Of a stretch of DNA of 64,000 nucleotides, positions 34,372 through 43,321 are shown in pieces; within the stretch, counting starts at the first letter, position 1; every line of letters starts with the position of its first letter. The stretch lies in NCBI GenBank assembly GCA_016791445.1, contig JAEUMP010000001.1:62001-126000 (forward strand), given 5' to 3'. Under the pieces are notes generated by a model. That model did not search any database. It saw nothing but the letters and a program-made list of their open reading frames with translations, and was not told the DNA's origin. This DNA is from Hyphomonadaceae bacterium. Lineage in GTDB: Bacteria > Pseudomonadota > Alphaproteobacteria > Caulobacterales > Aquidulcibacteraceae. Both the position numbers and the translations under genes were made by a program.

Positions 34372-36077
34372 TGGTGGCGGTTTCCTTCAATCCCGGATTT
34401 GCGCTGCTGCTGGGCGCTGCGCTCGTTCTCGTAACGCCTTCGCAGATGCGCAGCTGGGTGGCTCTTGCCGCGTCGCTCGCGGCGCTTGCACTCGCGTTCA
34501 CGCCGTCGTTCGGGCAACACGGCGCTTTCGCGCAGATCGGCCTGGAAGTCGCGCCACTGCGGCTCGACGCGCTGTCCCAGACGTTCGGCATGATCTTCGC
34601 GCTGGTCACGATCATGCTCGCCCTTCACGGCGGCGGCGCGCGCAGCCGGGAGGAAGAGGCGGCGCTGCTGGTCCATGCAGGCGGGGCGCTGGGCGCGGTC
34701 TATGCGGGGGACTTCGTAGCCTTCGTCGCACTTGCCGAGTTGTCGACGCTCGCGGCGGTCGCGCTTCTCCTGTCGCGCAGCGACGCAGCGGCGAAGGCGG
34801 CAGGGCAGCGGCTGTTCGGCTGGCAGGCGTTGTCGAGCGTGCTCTTCCTCTCCGGCGCGGCTTTCGCGATCGCGCAGCAGGGCTCCGCGAGTTTCGAGCA
34901 ATTGTCGGCGCGCACGCCCGCAGGGTTGCTGATCTTTCTCGCGCTCGGTGTGAAAGCGGGGTTCCCGATCGCGCATGTCTGGCTGAAGGACGCCGCGCCG
35001 CGCGGCTCCGCGGCGGGGACGACCGCGCTGCTCGTGTTTACTTCCATGCTCGGCGTCTACGGGCTGGCGCGAAGCTTCGCCGGGGAGCCGGCGCTGGTGG
35101 CGATCGGCGTGGCGATGACGCTGGCGCCGGCGTTGCACGCGATGGCGGAAGACGATCTGCGTCGCGCGCTCGCCTACGGCATGACCGCACAGACCGGCTT
35201 CATCGTCGCGTGCATCGGACTCGGTTCGCCTCTCGCGATCGCCGCGGCGGCGGCGCACGCAATGGCGACCGCGCTGGCGTTCACATTGCTGGCGATGGCG
35301 CTTGGCGCTGTTCTGGAACGGACGGGAACGACGCGCGCCTCGCAACTCGGCGGCCTTGCGGCGACGATGCCGGTGACGGCGGGGCTCGCCTGTGTCGCAG
35401 CTCTTTCAATCGCCGGGGCGCCGTTCACGGCAGGGTTCGCATCGCTTGCGCTCGTGTTCGACGCCTTCGCGCGTGACGACGCCACGCTTGTCTACTTCGC
35501 GCTTGTCGTCGCCGCGGGCGCGGCGGTGGCGCACACGGCGGTGAAGATCCCGTACGCCGCCTTCTTCGCGCCGCCGCGTGCGCGGTCCTCGCCGCCGTCG
35601 ACGTTCGGTGAAGCGCATCTTGCCATGCTTGCGGCGGTCGTCCTCATCGTCGGCATCGGTGTGGCGCCTGGCTGGCTCTATGCGTTCCTGCCGCCGGACC
35701 CGGTGACGTTCACGCCCTATGACTGGGGGCGGCTCATGGTTCATGTGCAGCTGGCGACGTTCGCCGGCATCGCCTTCCTGGCGGCGCTCGTGGGCAAGCT
35801 CTACGCCGCAGACGAGACGCCCTTTGATCTGCGCGATGTGGATGCGCTGATCCACGGACCGCTCTGGCGTCTGGTGCAGATGATCGGCGCGGCTGCGGAG
35901 CGCTTCCACCTTTTCTGGCGCGGTCTGGAGGCGGCGGGCGCGGCGCGGCTGGGCCGATGGGCCGATCGCTTCCTTTCCGTCGCTGACCGGCCGGCGCGCC
36001 GGGTCGCTGCGGACGGCGTCTGGCTTCTGGCGCTGCCCGCCGCGCTTCTGGCGCTGATCTTCGTGTTCGCCCGTTGA
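34371..36077 (+). CDS. Antiporter-like proton-translocating subunit (NuoL/MrpA/D family)
   Basis: A 568-residue membrane protein, ATG at 34371 (TGATG overlap; GTG 34368 is an alternative). This is the most canonical of the three antiporter-like subunits: TM5 glutamate in FVALAELSTLAAV and the TM7 lysine in ALGVKAGFPIAHVWLKDA are present. The TM8 position reads TSMLGVYGL, without lysine. About 130 C-terminal residues after the core include further helices, as in NuoL/MrpA. It ends the operon. Confidence 0.87.
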   Translation: MVAVSFNPGFALLLGAALVLVTPSQMRSWVALAASLAALALAFTPSFGQHGAFAQIGLEVAPLRLDALSQTFGMIFALVTIMLALHGGGARSREEEAALLVHAGGALGAVYAGDFVAFVALAELSTLAAVALLLSRSDAAAKAAGQRLFGWQALSSVLFLSGAAFAIAQQGSASFEQLSARTPAGLLIFLALGVKAGFPIAHVWLKDAAPRGSAAGTTALLVFTSMLGVYGLARSFAGEPALVAIGVAMTLAPALHAMAEDDLRRALAYGMTAQTGFIVACIGLGSPLAIAAAAAHAMATALAFTLLAMALGAVLERTGTTRASQLGGLAATMPVTAGLACVAALSIAGAPFTAGFASLALVFDAFARDDATLVYFALVVAAGAAVAHTAVKIPYAAFFAPPRARSSPPSTFGEAHLAMLAAVVLIVGIGVAPGWLYAFLPPDPVTFTPYDWGRLMVHVQLATFAGIAFLAALVGKLYAADETPFDLRDVDALIHGPLWRLVQMIGAAAERFHLFWRGLEAAGAARLGRWADRFLSVADRPARRVAADGVWLLALPAALLALIFVFAR

Positions 36078-36166
36078 GATATGTCATCGGCGTCGGGGCG
36101 GGCGTCTTTTGTTGTCGAAATCTGATAGATGACGCCGGCTTTGCAGCAATCGACCGGTTTTTCATC

Positions 36167-36195
36167 TTTAAATCTGTGAAGATCGCGCCTATTCT
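36167..36195 (+). promoter_or_regulatory. Candidate mucR promoter
   Basis: TTTAAA at 36167-36172, 17-base spacer, TATTCT at 36190-36195, with ATG 34 bases on. Weak -35. The AT-rich tract just ahead (TTTTTCATCTTTAAATC) resembles the T/A-rich steps that MucR proteins bind, so autoregulation is possible. Confidence 0.3.
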
Positions 36196-36228
36196 CGCCG
36201 CATAAGCTTGAGCCGCGAAGGAAAGCAC

Positions 36229-36672
36229 ATGGACACCCGTCCGGACCTGGTCGAACTGACGACGGAGATCGCCTCCGCCTACGTCGGCGCCAACACGGTG
36301 CCCGCCCATGAGTTGCCGGGGGTGATCGAGACGATCTACCGGTCGCTGAAGGGGCTCTCCGGGCTGACCGAGGCAGTGGAAACAGAGGCGCGGACGCCGG
36401 CGGTGCCGGTGAAACGGTCGATCACCAACGATCATCTCGTGTGTCTCGAGGACGGCAAGAAGTTCAAGTCGCTGAAGCGCCACCTGCGCACGCGGTACAA
36501 CATGACGCCGGACGAATACCGCGCGAAGTGGGGCCTGCCCCACGATTATCCCATGGTCGCCCCGAACTACGCGCAAGCGCGTTCCGATCTCGCCAAGCGC
36601 ATGGGCCTCGGCAAGAAGGCGCCGTCCACCGTGCGCGCGAAGGCCGGCAAGCCGCGTCGCGAAAACGTCTGA
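36229..36672 (+). CDS. mucR: MucR family transcriptional regulator
   Basis: A 147-residue Ros/MucR protein. The zinc-finger domain (about residues 69-115) reads VCLEDGKKFKSLKRHLRTRYN, giving C72, D75 and H85, but the usual second histidine is R89. The rest (MTPDEYRAKWGLPHDYPMVAPNYA) is strongly conserved. The N-terminal part is the helical oligomerisation region. MucR proteins are H-NS-like global silencers and in Caulobacter act with SciP on cell-cycle genes. Start at MDTRP; the preceding GAAGGAAAG is the ribosome binding site. Confidence 0.95.
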   Translation: MDTRPDLVELTTEIASAYVGANTVPAHELPGVIETIYRSLKGLSGLTEAVETEARTPAVPVKRSITNDHLVCLEDGKKFKSLKRHLRTRYNMTPDEYRAKWGLPHDYPMVAPNYAQARSDLAKRMGLGKKAPSTVRAKAGKPRRENV

Positions 36673-36929
36673 CGCACACCGGGTCCCGGGAACGGAAACG
36701 ATCAAGTCGCTCTTGACGACGTGACGCGCTCGTCGCCGGCTGCGCGCCTTCGAGCAAGGGCATCGATAGTCGTTCAGGGGCGCGCAGCACCCGCTGCGCA
36801 TGGGGAAGCGTCGCCAGACTCCGCAGAATCTCGCGTTGTTTCGGCATGGGTCGGCGCACCGGCCCGCCGTCGTTTGAGCCCTGCTCAAGCCATCGCGCGT
36901 CGAGGAAGTACGCGCTCCGTCGTGAATGG

Positions 36930-37436
36930 TCATGACGTGTCTGCAGCCTCGGCGGCAGGTGTGTCCGCGCAGGACGCAACCACACAGGCCGGAATCCGCA
37001 CAGCGACGAGCTTGTGCGTGAGAATCGCCATCGGCAGTTTGCGCAGGGCGCGCGTGACGACATGGTCGATCACGTCGATCACGCGGCGAATGTCGCGCAG
37101 CGTGCGCAGATGGATTCCGCGCGTGACGAGATTGAGCGTCTTCGTCCTGCGTCGCCGCAGTTCAAAGCCCGGCGCTGCGGAAATGGCGGCCGGTTGTGCG
37201 AAGGGATGAAGGCTCCGGTTTTCACGCCGTCGAACGCGCATCAACACCTTCGCGAAGATCAGAAGTTTCACGTCCTTTCGCAAATCGCGGACGGATCGCT
37301 GCAACTGCAGCCTCAGCCAGCGCTGCGGGATCCGGTCCGCCAGCCACCAGACGAGCGTAAGCACCCAGAGACGGAGGTCGGTCTCGAGGGCCTTGATCGA
37401 TGCTGCCGTTTCTGGCGGAAGGTGAAACGCTTTCAT
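36930..37436 (-). CDS. Hypothetical basic helical protein
   Basis: A 168-residue protein starting MKAFHLPPETAASIKALE, with a hydrophobic segment (LWVLTLVWWLADRIP) and a very basic, helical remainder (RSVRDLRKDVKLLIFAKVLMRVRRREN). No family recognised. The frame is clean and longer than expected for chance in this stretch, but the ribosome binding site is poor. The flanking 257-base gap to mucR shows no credible gene, and the 194-base gap before PPK2 holds only an eight-T run at about 37485-37492. Confidence 0.5.
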   Translation of the reverse strand: MKAFHLPPETAASIKALETDLRLWVLTLVWWLADRIPQRWLRLQLQRSVRDLRKDVKLLIFAKVLMRVRRRENRSLHPFAQPAAISAAPGFELRRRRTKTLNLVTRGIHLRTLRDIRRVIDVIDHVVTRALRKLPMAILTHKLVAVRIPACVVASCADTPAAEAADTS

Positions 37437-37630
37437 GGGCGGGATCGAACACTGGCCCGCGACCCGGTCGGATTGTTTTGCTGATTTTTTTTCGGCGGAG
37501 CGCCGTCGCCGGCGCCGGCCTCCTTGTCCGCCAAGGGATGCCGCTGGGCGGGCGGGTCGCCTGAGGTCTTCGCCGCGCGGGGCGGCGGGGTCGGGAATCC
37601 CCCTAATGAAAGTTCATGTCGCCTGTGGCG

Positions 37631-38452
37631 CTACTCGATGATGAAGTCGGATGGCTTCCACTCGAATGCCGGATACTGCGGGTCCAGGCCTTCAAGCGTC
37701 CCGCGCACGATCGAAGCGATCACCGCATTGCGCCGCCATTTCTTGTCGGCGGGCACGACACGCCAGGGCGCGTGGGTGGTGGACGTCCGGCGCAGCATGA
37801 TTTCGTAGGCGGCCTGGTAGTCGTCCCAGAGCTTGCGGTCTTCCAGATCGCCGGCGTTCCATTTCCAGCGTTTTTCAGGCTGGTCGAGACGTTCCTGCAG
37901 ACGTTTCTTCTGCTCCTCCTTCGAGACGTGCAGCATGAATTTCAGGATCGTCACGCCGTTTTCGGAAAGGTGCTTTTCGAAGGCGTTGATCTGCTCATAG
38001 CGCGCCTCGATCGCGTCCTCGGGCGCAAGCTTGCGGACGCGGCCGACGAGAACGTCCTCGTAGTGTGAACGGTTGAAGATGCCGATGAAGCCCTTCTTCG
38101 GCGTGACCGCGTGCACGCGCCACAGATAGTCGTGTGCGAGTTCTTCCTCGGTGGGCCGACCGAAGGGCGTGACCGTCACGCCGAGCGGGCCGGTCGCGTT
38201 GAAGACGCCGCGCACCGTGCCGTCCTTGCCCGAAGTATCGATGCCCTGCAGCACGACGAGCAGCGCGCGCTTGCGTTCGGCGAAGAGGCGATCCTGCAGC
38301 GCATTGATCGCGAGCGCGTGCTCGGCGGCGAGCTTCTCTGCATCTTTCTTGTCGGCGAAGAGGTCTGCGCGCACCGTATCGAGATCGGCGATCTTCACCT
38401 TGGCGCCAGGCTTCACGCGCACGGCGTCGTCGATCTTGTTCCAGTCGGTCAT
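37631..38452 (-). CDS. ppk2: Polyphosphate kinase 2 family protein
   Basis: A 273-residue PPK2 (single domain). Walker A is GIDTSGKDG (residues 70-78), the lid has FNRSHYEDVLVGRV, and the closing region KKWRRNAVIASIVRGTLEGLDPQYPAF is diagnostic. PPK2 enzymes transfer phosphate between polyphosphate and nucleotides; without further residues I cannot say whether ADP/GDP or AMP is the acceptor. The region between this gene and rpsD holds the rpsD terminator, so the two are separate units although on the same strand. Confidence 0.93.
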   Translation of the reverse strand: MTDWNKIDDAVRVKPGAKVKIADLDTVRADLFADKKDAEKLAAEHALAINALQDRLFAERKRALLVVLQGIDTSGKDGTVRGVFNATGPLGVTVTPFGRPTEEELAHDYLWRVHAVTPKKGFIGIFNRSHYEDVLVGRVRKLAPEDAIEARYEQINAFEKHLSENGVTILKFMLHVSKEEQKKRLQERLDQPEKRWKWNAGDLEDRKLWDDYQAAYEIMLRRTSTTHAPWRVVPADKKWRRNAVIASIVRGTLEGLDPQYPAFEWKPSDFIIE

Positions 38453-38514
38453 CGGGCGGCGCTCCTGCGGAAGCGGTGAGCGTAGGCGCCTGAGTGCAGT
38501 TGTAAAAGGGGCGT

Positions 38515-38546
38515 CAAAGCAAAAGGGCCCCGCTTGCGCGGGGCCC
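38515..38546 (-). terminator. Intrinsic terminator of rpsD
   Basis: Perfect 9-base stem GGGCCCCGC / GCGGGGCCC with a four-base loop at 38525-38546; read on the minus strand it is followed by TTTTGCTTT. It lies 25 bases after the rpsD stop. Confidence 0.88.
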
Positions 38547-38570
38547 TTCGCCGTTTCGGAATGAGACCGA

Positions 38571-39188
38571 TCAGCTCGCGTAGTATTCGACGACGAGGTT
38601 CGGTTCCATCTGCACCGCGTAGGGGACTTCGGCGAGTTGCGGCACGCGGCCGTACTTCGCGGTCATCGCCTTCGCATCGAGCTCGATGTAGTCGGGCACG
38701 TCGCGTTCCGGGCTGCCGAGCGCTTCGAGGACGAGCGCCATGGCCTTCGCCTTGTCGCTGACTTCGATCACGTCGCCGGCCTTGCAGACGTAGGACGGGA
38801 TATTCACGCGGCGGCCGTTCACCTTCACGTGGCCGTGGTTCACGAACTGACGCGCGGAGAAGACGGTGGGCGTGAATTTCGAGCGGTAGATGACCGCGTC
38901 GAGGCGGCTCTCGAGCAGGCCGATGAGGTTTTCAGCGGTGTTGCCCTTCCGGCGCGACGCTTCCGCGAAGATGCGGCGGAACTGCTTTTCGGTGATGTTG
39001 CCGTAGTAGAGGCGCAGCTTCTGCTTGGCGGCGAGCTGCTGTCCGAAGTCGGACGTCTTGCCCTTGCGGCGCTGACCATGTTGGCCGGGGCCATAGGAGC
39101 GCTTGTTCACCGGGGACTTCGGGCGACCCCAGAGGTTCTGCCCATATCTGCGATCGGCCTTGTACTTGGCCGTCAGACGCTTGGTCAT
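38571..39188 (-). CDS. rpsD: 30S ribosomal protein S4
   Basis: A 205-residue S4, a primary 16S rRNA-binding protein of the small subunit body. N-terminal [19 protein letters not shown], the [13 protein letters not shown] segment and the S4 RNA-binding domain ([14 protein letters not shown] to [18 protein letters not shown]) are all as expected. In alphaproteobacteria rpsD stands alone, as here, rather than in the alpha operon. Ends at a strong terminator. The 282-base upstream gap shows no gene and must hold its promoter. Confidence 0.97.
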   Translation of the reverse strand: MTKRLTAKYKADRRYGQNLWGRPKSPVNKRSYGPGQHGQRRKGKTSDFGQQLAAKQKLRLYYGNITEKQFRRIFAEASRRKGNTAENLIGLLESRLDAVIYRSKFTPTVFSARQFVNHGHVKVNGRRVNIPSYVCKAGDVIEVSDKAKAMALVLEALGSPERDVPDYIELDAKAMTAKYGRVPQLAEVPYAVQMEPNLVVEYYAS

Positions 39189-39470
39189 GCGTCCGTTCCT
39201 TCTTTTGTGAGGGGGCCCGGCAGCCTCGTGATGAGACTGCGACTACCCTGGCGGTTCGCCCCTCGCCCAGCATGCGCCCACGCCGCCCGGAGGCGGTCGC
39301 GCGCGAAGGGAGGCGGTTTAGCGGCTTGCCGGGCCAAGTCAACCGGGAACGGGCCTGCGGCGGACATCCGGGGATGAACGGGCGCTTCAGGCGTCGCTCA
39401 GCTTCGGTGCGCGAATGTCTCCCCACGCCGCCGGTTGGAGAGCGGCGCCTCGCACGATGGAGACCGAACC

Positions 39471-39884
39471 ATGAAGAAGACCATCCTGGCCGCCGCGGTC
39501 GCCCTCGGCGCCCTCGCCGTCGCCGTTCCAGCCCACGCCGATCCGCGCCGCGCCGATTATGGCTACAGCCAGCGCGACGACTATCGTGCGCCGCCCGCCT
39601 ACCACAACCGGCTTACCCCCCGAGACTTCGAGCGGCTGGAAGCGCGTATCGATCGGGGTTTCCGTAACGGCAGCCTTACGCGGCCTGAAGCACGCCGGCT
39701 TTCGGCGCAGGTCGCCGACCTGAAGCAGCGCGCGCGCCACTACTGGCGCACGGACGGTCGCATGACCTACCGCGAGCGCCAGGACGTCGAGGCGCGGTAT
39801 GACCGCCTGTCCCGCGCGATCTTCGCCCAGATCCGCGACGATGACCGCCGCTACAGCGAGTATCGCGGTCCGTACCGCTACTGA
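39471..39884 (+). CDS. Secreted arginine- and tyrosine-rich hypothetical protein
   Basis: A 137-residue protein with a signal peptide (MKKTILAAAVALGALAVAVPAHA). The mature part is rich in Arg, Asp and Tyr, starting with a low-complexity stretch (DYGYSQRDDYRAPPAY), followed by a helical region (FERLEARIDRGFRNGSLTRPEARRLSAQV) that resembles the repeated helix of small periplasmic proteins in Caulobacterales and rhizobia, often annotated hypothetical. Start is the ATG at 39471. Function unknown, perhaps envelope stress. Confidence 0.7.
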   Translation: MKKTILAAAVALGALAVAVPAHADPRRADYGYSQRDDYRAPPAYHNRLTPRDFERLEARIDRGFRNGSLTRPEARRLSAQVADLKQRARHYWRTDGRMTYRERQDVEARYDRLSRAIFAQIRDDDRRYSEYRGPYRY

Positions 39885-39943
39885 TCGAGAACGCTCCCGC
39901 GACCCCCGCGCGGCCCCGGTGAAAGCCGGGGCCGTTGCGCGCG

Positions 39944-40423
39944 TCAGTGGGCGTCGAGCGTGTATTGGCTTTGCAGATAATTCTGCACGCCCACCTGGTC
40001 GAGCACCTGCAGCTGCGTCTCGAGGAAGTCGATGTGCTCCTCGGTGTCGTCGAGAATCTTGGTGACGAGGTCGCGCGTCACGTAGTCCTTCTTCGTCTCC
40101 GCGAGCGCGATGAGTTCGACCATGGTCGCACGGCCGCGCTGCTCCGCGGCGAGATCGGCGGCGAGCATTTCCGGGACGGTTTCGCCGATGGCGAGTTTGT
40201 GCAGATCCTGCAGGTTCGGCAGGCCTTCCAGCAGCAGCACGCGTTTGATGACCATGTCGGCGTGCTTCATCTCGCCGATGGATTCATCATACGTCTTCTT
40301 GGCCAGTTTTCCGTAGCCCATGCTCTCGTAGATGCGGGCGTGCAGGAAGTACTGGTTCACGCTCGTCAGCTCGTTCGTCAGCACGGCGTTCAGTTTCTTG
40401 ATGACGTCGGCATCACCCTTCAT
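39944..40423 (-). CDS. bfr: Bacterioferritin
   Basis: A 159-residue heme-containing ferritin that oxidises and stores iron in a 24-subunit shell. Ferroxidase ligands fit: E18 (TNELTSVNQYF), E51 and H54 (GEMKHADM), E94 (AEQRG region), E127/H130 (DDTEEHIDFL). M52, the heme axial ligand, is conserved. Start at MKGDADVIKK, AGGAGACC upstream. A perfect 19-base palindrome 72 bases upstream overlaps a possible -10 and could be an iron-responsive operator. bfd lies upstream on the same strand. Confidence 0.96.
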   Translation of the reverse strand: MKGDADVIKKLNAVLTNELTSVNQYFLHARIYESMGYGKLAKKTYDESIGEMKHADMVIKRVLLLEGLPNLQDLHKLAIGETVPEMLAADLAAEQRGRATMVELIALAETKKDYVTRDLVTKILDDTEEHIDFLETQLQVLDQVGVQNYLQSQYTLDAH

Positions 40424-40494
40424 GGCATTCGGTCTCCTGTTGAGGAGACGTTCTCGCGAATTCGCCCGTGGATTCAAGCACGCGTGCGGCATCA

Positions 40495-40513
40495 TCGCGA
40501 ATTATCTTCGCGA
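40495..40513. promoter_or_regulatory. 19-base perfect palindrome upstream of bfr
   Basis: TCGCGAATTATCTTCGCGA: seven-base arms with a five-base spacer, between bfd (ends 40554) and bfr. Read on the minus strand it contains GATAAT, a good -10 hexamer, so a repressor bound here would block the bfr promoter. The regulator is unknown; Irr, RirA or Fur are candidates only by function. Confidence 0.5.
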
Positions 40514-40553
40514 GTGCTTGTACGAACGATTTGCAGGCGAGGGCGTGCGCCCG

Positions 40554-40757
40554 TCAGGCGGACTTCAGGACCGCCGGTTCCGCGCCCGCAGCAGCGGCGC
40601 GCGCCTCACGGATGCGGTCGGCGATTTCGGGCAGGCAACGGCCGCACTGCGCCTTGCAGCCCCGGCGGCGATGGACCGCCTGCGGGGTGCGCGCGCCGGC
40701 CTGGATGGCCTCCTGGACCTCCCCGCACCGAATGCCATTGCAGTTGCACACGAACAT
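40554..40757 (-). CDS. bfd: Bacterioferritin-associated ferredoxin, [2Fe-2S]
   Basis: A 67-residue Bfd-like protein with cluster ligands C4, C6, C38 and C41 (VCNCNG and QCGRC). It donates electrons to bacterioferritin heme to release stored iron. The start is ATG at 40757; a TTG at 40766 is in frame but adds only three residues. It lies upstream of bfr, separated by 130 bases with the palindrome, so the two genes could be separately regulated. The C-terminal tail is Ala-rich. Confidence 0.93.
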   Translation of the reverse strand: MFVCNCNGIRCGEVQEAIQAGARTPQAVHRRRGCKAQCGRCLPEIADRIREARAAAAGAEPAVLKSA

Positions 40758-40908
40758 GACTCGCAACTAGCCGATCCGGCGTGCGTCTGCAAGTCACTCG
40801 CAACAGATGGGCGAAACGGTCGCGGCGGCGCTGCGCCCGGCAGGCGACTGCGCGAGACGTCGGGCGGGGTCCGGCGGTAGGATCCGGCGGGAATTGTCGG
40901 AGGACCTC

Positions 40909-41592
40909 ATGCGGATCGGCGGCGCAGCCCTGGCGACGGGTCTTGTGATGATGGCGGGCCTCGCGTTCGCGCAGACGACCCCGGCTGCCGAAAGTCAGTC
41001 GGCCTATGTCACGCGCTGCAAGCGGGAGACCGTCGCCAAATGGCCGAGCGCCCGGGCTCAGGCGGAGAGCATGTGTCAGGCCAACTGGGAGATGATCGTC
41101 GCGACCGGTCCCCTGGCGGACGCGCTCCTTTCCCTCGCGCCGCCGACGGGGACCGCCTACGAGCCCACGAGCGCCCGGGCGCGGGCGGTGGGCGTGCGGT
41201 GGATGGCGCGGGCGAGCCGAGGACACGCCGCGACTGGCCGTGTGGGCGATGTCAGCGTCATGCTGAGCCCGCCACCCGCCCAGCGTGTGGAGCTTGGCTG
41301 GTTCCAGGCAGGGGCGCCGATCCCCTACATGTTCGAAGAGGCGTTGCGGGTCCGCGGCGTCCGCCCGGCGATGATCGGCTGCATGGCGTTCGGGCCCGCT
41401 GAAAGCACCAGCGTCTATCGCGTCGCCGCGCCGGGGAAGGCGCCGTTCGTGCTCACCGTGGCGCGCCGGGAGGCGGCGCTCGGCAGCCAGACGTCCACAC
41501 TCTCCATCGCCGCCGACTTCAGCGGCCAACCGGTGACGCTCGCCACGCTCCGTCGCGATGGTTCGGAGTTTGCCGCAAGCTGTCCGTCTTAG
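40909..41592 (+). CDS. Secreted hypothetical protein
   Basis: A 227-residue protein with a signal peptide (cleavage near AFA, residue 21). The first part holds two cysteines (TRCKRE, SMCQAN) in a helical region; the rest alternates strands and turns (VSVMLSPPPAQRVELGWFQAG, GCMAFGPAESTSVYRVAAPG). No domain recognised. GGAGGACC precedes the ATG. It is 60 bases upstream of rimO and may share its transcript. Confidence 0.75.
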   Translation: MRIGGAALATGLVMMAGLAFAQTTPAAESQSAYVTRCKRETVAKWPSARAQAESMCQANWEMIVATGPLADALLSLAPPTGTAYEPTSARARAVGVRWMARASRGHAATGRVGDVSVMLSPPPAQRVELGWFQAGAPIPYMFEEALRVRGVRPAMIGCMAFGPAESTSVYRVAAPGKAPFVLTVARREAALGSQTSTLSIAADFSGQPVTLATLRRDGSEFAASCPS

Positions 41593-41652
41593 GGCGATCA
41601 TGCTTGGGCGCGGCGAGCGGCTGCGGTACAAGCCGCGCCTTCTCCCGCAGGA

Positions 41653-43002
41653 ATGTCGTTCATGGCCGTACCGGCCCCCAAAACGCCGACCATCGGCATC
41701 GTCAGCCTCGGCTGCCCCAAGGCGCTTGTGGACAGCGAGCGGATCGTCACGAAGCTGCGGTCGCAGGGCTATGCGCTGTCGGGCGACTATGAGGGCGCCG
41801 ACCTCGTCATCGTGAACACCTGCGGCTTTCTCGACACCGCCAAGGCCGAAAGCCTCGACGCCATCGGCGAAGCCATCGCGGAGAACGGCAAGGTCGTCGT
41901 CACGGGGTGCCTCGGCAAGGAAGCGGACCTCATCCGCGCCACGCACCCGAACGTGCTCGCGATCAGCGGGCCGCATCAATACGAGGAAGTGGTCGCGGCG
42001 GTGCAGGATCACCTGCCGCATGTGCATGATCCGAAGATCGATCTCGTGCCGGAAGGCGGCTTGCGCTTCACGCCGCGCCACTACGCCTATCTGAAGATTT
42101 CCGAGGGGTGCAACAATCGCTGCACCTTCTGCATCATCCCGAGCATTCGCGGCGACCTCGTCTCGCGGCCGGCGAACGCGGTGATCAAGGAAGCTGAAGG
42201 GCTCGTAAAGGCGGGCGTGAAGGAAATCCTCGTCATCAGTCAGGACACCTCCGCATACGGGGTCGACATCAAATATGCCGAGAGCAAGCTGCGTGACCGC
42301 ATGGTGCGCGCGAAGTTCTATGATCTCGCGAAAGAACTCGGCGATCTCGGCGTGTGGGTGCGGATGCACTACGTCTACCCCTATCCGCATGTGGACGACG
42401 TCATTCCGCTGATGGCTGAAGGCAAGATCCTGCCGTACCTCGATATCCCCATGCAGCATGCGAGTCCGCGACTGCTGAAGGCGATGAAGCGCCCGGCCAG
42501 CCAGGAAAAGACGCTCGAACGCATCAAGAAGTGGCGCGCCATCTGCCCGGACATCACGATCCGTTCCTCCTTCATCGTCGGCTTCCCCGGCGAGACGGAA
42601 GAGGATTTCGAGATGCTGCTCGACTTCATCGAGGAGGCGGAGATCGATCGCGCGGGCGTCTTCAAGTACGAGAACGTCGAAGGCGCACCGTCGCGCGCGC
42701 TGGGCGATCACGTCGATGAAGAGGTCAAGCAGGAGCGCTGGGAGCGCTTCATGGAAGTGCAGCAGAACCTCGCCGACGCTCGCGGTCAGTCCATGATCGG
42801 CAAGACCATCGATGTCATCATCGATGAGCGCGATGAGGAAACCGGCGAATGGCTGGCGCGGTCGAAGGCCGATGCGCCCGAGATCGACGGCGTCGTTCGT
42901 GTCGCCGGCGCGCCGAAGGCCCAGGAGGGCGATATCATCGCCGTCGAAGTCCGCGAGGCGGCGGGCCATGAATTGTCCGCAAGGCCGGCGAAGGCCCGGT
43001 AA
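41653..43002 (+). CDS. rimO: Ribosomal protein S12 methylthiotransferase RimO
   Basis: A 449-residue radical SAM enzyme that adds a methylthio group to the conserved aspartate of ribosomal protein S12. N-terminal MTTase domain with the three cluster cysteines ([27 protein letters not shown]), radical SAM cluster C153-C157-C160 in [16 protein letters not shown], and a C-terminal TRAM domain ending in [10 protein letters not shown]. Length is normal. ATG 41653 or ATG 41662 could be used; the ribosome binding site GCAGGA fits the second slightly better. Confidence 0.96.
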   Translation: MSFMAVPAPKTPTIGIVSLGCPKALVDSERIVTKLRSQGYALSGDYEGADLVIVNTCGFLDTAKAESLDAIGEAIAENGKVVVTGCLGKEADLIRATHPNVLAISGPHQYEEVVAAVQDHLPHVHDPKIDLVPEGGLRFTPRHYAYLKISEGCNNRCTFCIIPSIRGDLVSRPANAVIKEAEGLVKAGVKEILVISQDTSAYGVDIKYAESKLRDRMVRAKFYDLAKELGDLGVWVRMHYVYPYPHVDDVIPLMAEGKILPYLDIPMQHASPRLLKAMKRPASQEKTLERIKKWRAICPDITIRSSFIVGFPGETEEDFEMLLDFIEEAEIDRAGVFKYENVEGAPSRALGDHVDEEVKQERWERFMEVQQNLADARGQSMIGKTIDVIIDERDEETGEWLARSKADAPEIDGVVRVAGAPKAQEGDIIAVEVREAAGHELSARPAKAR

Positions 43003-43091
43003 CGGTTTCGGGAACTTGGTGAAGGTGGGTGCGTCGTCTCTCCCGTGAAGGCGTGGCGCTTCTGCCGCGCGCCAGCAAAGGGAGTTCGCGC

Positions 43092-43268
43092 ATGCTGCAT
43101 TATGCGCTCGTCTTCTTCGTGCTCGCGCTGATCGCGGGCGTTCTCGGCTTCGGCGGCATCGCGGCGGCGTCCGCAGGCATCGCCAAGATCCTGTTCTTCA
43201 TCTTCATCGTGCTCTTCGCGGTGAGCGCCCTGTTCGGCGCGCTGCGTGGACGGCCTCCTGCCGCCTGA
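43092..43268 (+). CDS. DUF1328 family small membrane protein (YtjA-like)
   Basis: A 58-residue protein with two transmembrane helices, [23 protein letters not shown] and [19 protein letters not shown], the pattern of the DUF1328/YtjA family. These small inner-membrane proteins are widespread in proteobacteria, often next to stress genes; the role is unknown. GGAG lies ten bases upstream of the ATG. Followed by a small lipoprotein gene. Confidence 0.88.
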   Translation: MLHYALVFFVLALIAGVLGFGGIAAASAGIAKILFFIFIVLFAVSALFGALRGRPPAA

Positions 43269-43321
43269 TGGGGCGAGGGGACATGTGACGGCAACGGACC
43301 AACCTTGAAAGGGAACTGCGC

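Noticed and set aside
36464-37063. 199-residue minus-strand frame overlapping mucR
   Set aside because: No start signal, Arg/Ser-rich shadow sequence, and it covers the well-conserved mucR finger on the other strand.
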